From Methylobacillus methanolivorans (GTDB lineage: Bacteria; Pseudomonadota; Gammaproteobacteria; Burkholderiales; Methylophilaceae): a stretch of DNA of 64,000 nucleotides. The notes beneath the pieces were generated by a model. That model was given only the letters and a program-made list of their open reading frames with translations. It did not search any database and was not told the DNA's origin. Shown here piece after piece: positions 60,098-64,000 of this stretch (the first letter of the stretch is position 1; the number at the start of each line of letters is the position of its first letter). The stretch covers positions 1,240,001-1,304,000 of the forward strand of contig NZ_JBIWXY010000001.1 in the NCBI RefSeq assembly GCF_044751345.1, read 5' to 3'. Made by a program: the position numbers and the translations under genes.

Positions 60098-63000
60098 TCC
60101 ATTTTCTCCAACATTGCAGCCTCAGGTTTGCGACGCAAGACCCACAGGCGTAAACGATCCAGGTAAAGATAAACCACCGGGGTGGTATAAAGGGTAAGCA
60201 ACTGGCTCAGCAGCAAGCCACCCACGATAGCAATGCCCAGCGGGCGACGCAGGGGTGCATCGCCATCAGTGCCCAGGATCAGCGGGATAGCACCCAGCAA
60301 AGCCGCCATGGTCGTCATGAGGATGGGGCGCAATCGCTGTTCACAAGCCTCCATGATGGCCGCCCTTGATGACAGGCCACGCTCACGCTCGGCCACCAGG
60401 GCAAAATCAATCATCAGGATGGCGTTTTTCTTGACGATACCAATCAGGAGAATGATGCCGATCAACGCGATCAAGGTCAGCGGCGTATCAAACAGAATCA
60501 GCGCCAGCAAAGCCCCTACCCCGGCAGATGGCAAGGTAGACAGGATAGTGAGTGGATGCACATAGCTCTCATACAGCATGCCAAGGACGATATACACAGA
60601 TACCAGCGCCGCCAGAATCAGCCAAGGCATCTGATTGAGCACCTTGCCCTGGGCACTAGCCGTGCCCGAGAAGGTGGCCTGCACGTTGAGAGGCATTTTG
60701 AGATCAGCTAGCGCTTGCTTGATCTGCTGCTTGGCCTGTTCCAGGTTGCCACCCTCTGGCAGATTGAAGGAGTAGGTAATCGAGGCAAACTGCCCCTCAT
60801 GCTGTACCGAGGCTGGGGCCGTGTTATAGCCCAGCGTGACGATATTGGACAATGGCACGCGCGCACCACTGCTGGTCAAGACATACAGGCTGGAAAGGAT
60901 ATCCGGGCTTTGCATGTATTGATCAGCCACGCCCATCACAACACGGTACTGATTTTGGTCCTGATAAATAGTGGAAATCTGGCGCTGCGCATAAGAGTTG
61001 TTCAGCAGTGCAATCACCATACTCACATCAATGCCCAGGCGTGTGGCTGCTTCGCGATCTATATCGAGGTAAACCTGCACGGAACGGCTACGACCACCAC
61101 CGCTCACGTCAGTAATGCCAGGCAAGGACTGCAAGGTATCCAATACCTTGGTTTCCCAGGTGCGCAGGTCTTTGACATCATCACTCTTGAGCGTCATCTG
61201 GTAGCTGGAATCTGCCGAACGACCTCCAATGCGCAAATCCTGCATATTGACCAGGAATATCGAAGCGCCTGGCACTTGTGCCAACTTGGGCCGCAGCCTG
61301 GCGATCACGGTTTCTGCCGGCTCACGTTGCTTAATATCCTTGAGGATAATAATGAAATTGCCGGAATTACTTGATGCCCCTGGCCCGCGCCCACCACCCG
61401 ACATCCCCATCACTTGATCGACGGCGGGGTCTGTCAGCAAGATATTGCGAAAAGCCTCCAGCTTGTGCTGCAACTCATCAAAGGAAACCCCTTGGTCAGC
61501 CCGCGCCATGCCAAACAGGCGGCCGGTATCCTGATCGGGGAACATGCCCTTGGGAATGGCAATATAGAGATAGACATTCACAGCAATGGTGAACAGCAAC
61601 ACCACCAGCATCAAGCCAGCATGCTCCAGCGCCCAGGCCAGGCTCTTGCAATAGCCACGCTGCATACGCTGGAACAGTCCGGTATGCGCCTGTCCTGTTG
61701 GATGTTCACCTTCCACCGCCAAGGCATCCTTGCGCCTGAGCAAGTAGGCGCACAACATCGGCGTCAATGTCAGCGATACGAACAATGAAATCAGGATGGC
61801 AACAGAGAGCGTGACGGCAAATTCGCGGAACAGGCGGCCAGTAATATCTCCCATGAACAGCAGCGGAATAAAGACTGCCACCAGCGATATGCTCATGGAT
61901 ATCACCGTAAAGCCGACTTCGCGTGCACCGCACAACGACGCACGGAAAGGATGATCGCCCTGTTCAATACGCTTGCTGATGTGCTCTACCACCACAATGG
62001 CATCATCCACAATAAAACCCGTAGAGATAATCAGCGCCATCAAGGTCAAATTGTTGAGCGAATAGCCACACAAATACATCGCCGCAAAGGTCGCGATGAG
62101 CGATACCGGCACGGCCAGCGCCGGTATCAGCGTGGCTCTGCCATTCCTGAGGAACAGGAACACGACGAGGATCACCAGTGCTACGGCAATCGCGAGTGTC
62201 AGCTCGGCTTCATGCAAGGAAGCACGGATATTAGGGCTGCGGTCTTCCACCACGGTCAGCTTGATATCATCGCCAATGCTGCTCTGGATACTGGGTAGCT
62301 CAGCACGAATGCGATCTATCATTTCGATGATATTCGCGCCCGACTCACGGCTCACCATCAGCAGGATGGCACGCTGCTTATTATGGAAACCGACGTTGCG
62401 GATATCCTCCACGGAGTCATAGACACGCGCGACATCACTGAGGCGTGTGACCGCGCCATTGTGACGCGCAATCACCAGCGAGCGATAATCCTTGGCGCGT
62501 AGCAAGCGGTCATCCGCATCCAGCTGCCAGCTATAGGCGTCATTTTGCAGATAACCCTTGGGCCCACTGCCATTCGCTGCGCTGATAACGCTGCGCACAT
62601 CGTCAAGTGCAAGGCCCTGCTGAACCAAGGCATCTGGGTTGATATCCACACGCACCGCAGGCAGTGAGCTACCTGCCACATTCACCTGGCTTACGCCTTG
62701 CACCTGGGCAATCTTGCGCGATACCCGATTGGATGCCAGATCGTACAGTTCGCCCATTGTCTTGGTTTTGGAAGTCATGGTCAGCACCATGCTAGGCATA
62801 TCCGCCGGGTTCATCTTGCGATAGCTAGGGCGAGTCGGCATGCCGGTTGGCAGCATACCTGCCGCAGCGTTGATAGCAGCCTGCACTTCACGTGCCGCCA
62901 CATTGATATCCTTGCTGAGATCAAATTGCAGGGTGATCGACGTACTGCCCAGGGAGCTAGAAGAAGTGATTTCACTGATGCCGGAAATGCGTCCCAGGCT

Positions 63001-63249
63001 ACGCTCCAGCGGTGTGGCGACGGAGGAAGCCATGGTTTCCGGGCTAGCCCCTGCCAGCGAAGCGGTGACATTAATGGTGGGGAAGTCCACCTGCGGCAGT
63101 GGCGCAATCGGCAATAAACCAAACGCCATCCAACCGGCAAGCATCAGCCCAAGCGATACCAGCAGCGTCATTACCGGACGCAGGATAAACAAAGAGGCAG
63201 GGCCACGCTCATCCGCCTTGAGCTGCGCCCAGGAAATCATGCGCCTCAT
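60094..63249 (-). CDS. RND multidrug efflux permease, MdtC-like
   Basis: Proton-driven inner-membrane pump. From the ATG at 63249 the protein is 1051 residues, with SLFILRPVMTLLVSLGLMLAGW as first helix, GVSQVNVAGSSLPAVRVDINP in the porter domain, and the helix-4 region GFIVDDAIVVVEH with the proton-relay Asp pair. A near-identical end is shared with the MdtB-like protein just upstream, as in MdtBC heteromers. An in-frame ATG at 63240 is an alternative; the frame to 63321 overlaps the upstream gene. Confidence 0.9.
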   Translation of the reverse strand: MRRMISWAQLKADERGPASLFILRPVMTLLVSLGLMLAGWMAFGLLPIAPLPQVDFPTINVTASLAGASPETMASSVATPLERSLGRISGISEITSSSSLGSTSITLQFDLSKDINVAAREVQAAINAAAGMLPTGMPTRPSYRKMNPADMPSMVLTMTSKTKTMGELYDLASNRVSRKIAQVQGVSQVNVAGSSLPAVRVDINPDALVQQGLALDDVRSVISAANGSGPKGYLQNDAYSWQLDADDRLLRAKDYRSLVIARHNGAVTRLSDVARVYDSVEDIRNVGFHNKQRAILLMVSRESGANIIEMIDRIRAELPSIQSSIGDDIKLTVVEDRSPNIRASLHEAELTLAIAVALVILVVFLFLRNGRATLIPALAVPVSLIATFAAMYLCGYSLNNLTLMALIISTGFIVDDAIVVVEHISKRIEQGDHPFRASLCGAREVGFTVISMSISLVAVFIPLLFMGDITGRLFREFAVTLSVAILISLFVSLTLTPMLCAYLLRRKDALAVEGEHPTGQAHTGLFQRMQRGYCKSLAWALEHAGLMLVVLLFTIAVNVYLYIAIPKGMFPDQDTGRLFGMARADQGVSFDELQHKLEAFRNILLTDPAVDQVMGMSGGGRGPGASSNSGNFIIILKDIKQREPAETVIARLRPKLAQVPGASIFLVNMQDLRIGGRSADSSYQMTLKSDDVKDLRTWETKVLDTLQSLPGITDVSGGGRSRSVQVYLDIDREAATRLGIDVSMVIALLNNSYAQRQISTIYQDQNQYRVVMGVADQYMQSPDILSSLYVLTSSGARVPLSNIVTLGYNTAPASVQHEGQFASITYSFNLPEGGNLEQAKQQIKQALADLKMPLNVQATFSGTASAQGKVLNQMPWLILAALVSVYIVLGMLYESYVHPLTILSTLPSAGVGALLALILFDTPLTLIALIGIILLIGIVKKNAILMIDFALVAERERGLSSRAAIMEACEQRLRPILMTTMAALLGAIPLILGTDGDAPLRRPLGIAIVGGLLLSQLLTLYTTPVVYLYLDRLRLWVLRRKPEAAMLEKME

Positions 63250-63271
63250 GTGCCTGCACTCACGGCTTGCA

Positions 63272-64000
63272 TCACGCCAGTTCCTCGTCTGCGTCGCTGA
63301 TGCGGGTTGCCAGCTTGGCACGGCGGCGTGTCAATCGATCAAACAGCAGGTAGATCACGGGCGTGGTAAAAATGGTCAACAGTTGCGACAGCAGCAAGCC
63401 GCCCACCATGGTGATGCCAAGCGGCTGGCGCAATTCAGCCCCAGCGCCGCTGGCAAACATCAGCGGCAGTGCACCAAACAAAGCCGCCATGGTTGTCATG
63501 AGGATGGGGCGAAAGCGCAGCAGGCAAGCTTGGTAGATCGCGTCTACCGGCTTGAGCCCTTGTTCGCGCTCGGCAGCCAAGGCGAAGTCGATCATCATGA
63601 TCGCGTTTTTCTTGACGATGCCGATCAGGAGAATAATGCCGATGATCGCCACCATGCCAATCTCCTGCCCATGTATCCACAAGGCCAGCAAGGCGCCGAC
63701 GGTCGCCGACGGCAAGGTAGAGAGAATAGTCACGGGATGAATAAAACTCTCATACAGTATGCCCAGCACGATATACATGCATACCAAGGCGGCCAGGATA
63801 AGGAACAAGGTATTCGACAAGGAAGCCTCAAACGCCAGCGCGGCGCCTTGGAAGCGCGTCTGCACGCTGCCCGGCAACTGTAGCTCATCAACAGCAGTGC
63901 GAATGGCCGCCACCGCATGTCCAAGCGCGACATTGTCGGCAAGGTTGAAGGAGACCGTTGCCGCCGGGAACTGGGCAATATGGTTGATCGCCAGCAAGGT
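63272..64000 (-). CDS. RND multidrug efflux permease, MdtB-like, C-terminal part (runs off right edge)
   Basis: About 240 residues of the C-terminal half of an RND pump are present: FLILAALVCMYIVLGILYESF, then LIGIVKKNAIMMIDFALAAERE, RFRPILMTTMAALFGALPL and GITMVGGLLLSQLLTIFTTPVIYL. It precedes the MdtC-like gene, as in mdtABC operons. The N-terminal half and any periplasmic adaptor gene lie outside the window. Confidence 0.9.
   Translation of the reverse strand, partial: TLLAINHIAQFPAATVSFNLADNVALGHAVAAIRTAVDELQLPGSVQTRFQGAALAFEASLSNTLFLILAALVCMYIVLGILYESFIHPVTILSTLPSATVGALLALWIHGQEIGMVAIIGIILLIGIVKKNAIMMIDFALAAEREQGLKPVDAIYQACLLRFRPILMTTMAALFGALPLMFASGAGAELRQPLGITMVGGLLLSQLLTIFTTPVIYLLFDRLTRRRAKLATRISDADEELA

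Noticed and set aside
1..64000. CRISPR arrays, tRNA or rRNA genes, prophage
   Set aside because: No regularly spaced repeats, cloverleaf-like segments, ribosomal RNA sequence or phage gene clusters were recognised. A dedicated tRNA scan could not be run.

Overview
This window looks like chromosome from a betaproteobacterial methylotroph of the Methylophilaceae (Methylobacillus or a close relative). That is an inference from gene content: Entner-Doudoroff genes edd-eda, beta/gamma-type carAB, grpE-dnaK-dnaJ and ftsH-rlmE neighbourhoods, and an LPS core locus resembling that of Pseudomonas. No rRNA, tRNA, CRISPR array or complete insertion sequence was seen. Coding density is high and most genes lie in tight operons.

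Layout. 1-338: start of prfB (minus) with its programmed +1 frameshift site. 586-4408: phosphate uptake operon pstSCAB. 4455-10022: dadA, a GT4 glycosyltransferase, a secreted protein of unknown function, dgkA, a secreted zinc-phospholipase-C-like protein and a PAP2 phosphatase, with a candidate MITE at 9181-9433. 10061-16318: glmM, folP, ftsH and rlmE leftward, yhbY rightward, then a DUF4149 gene and greA. 16456-21814: carB, carA and dapB, with a strong promoter and a structured leader before carA. 21864-25312: bamE, recN, nadK. 25486-27622: hrcA and hemH rightward.

27697-49373 is a large LPS block: ADP-heptose synthesis (hldD, gmhA, hldE), heptosyltransferases waaF and waaC, waaG, several outer-core glycosyltransferases, an O-antigen ligase-like protein, three kinase-fold proteins, a phosphoethanolamine transferase and a NodU/WapO-type carbamoyltransferase. 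An edd-eda operon with its own promoter and terminator sits inside it. The leftward operon waaG-waaP-PEtN transferase-tandem kinase-carbamoyltransferase ends in a clear terminator and reads as a module that decorates the inner core with phosphate, phosphoethanolamine and carbamoyl groups.

49495-53268 is the chaperone operon grpE-dnaK-dnaJ, with sigma-32-type promoters before both grpE and dnaK and a hairpin between dnaK and dnaJ. Then come an AT-rich HNH endonuclease gene, a Bcr/CflA-type exporter, leuA with a candidate leucine-rich leader peptide, an HSL-type esterase, and an RND efflux operon (MdtB-like, MdtC-like, NodT-like) that runs off the right edge.

Most genes are conserved housekeeping genes. 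The best candidates for something less described are the LPS core-decoration operon with its tandem-kinase protein, the kinase-fold protein with serine at the usual catalytic aspartate, the MITE-like element, the carAB leader and the leuA leader region.
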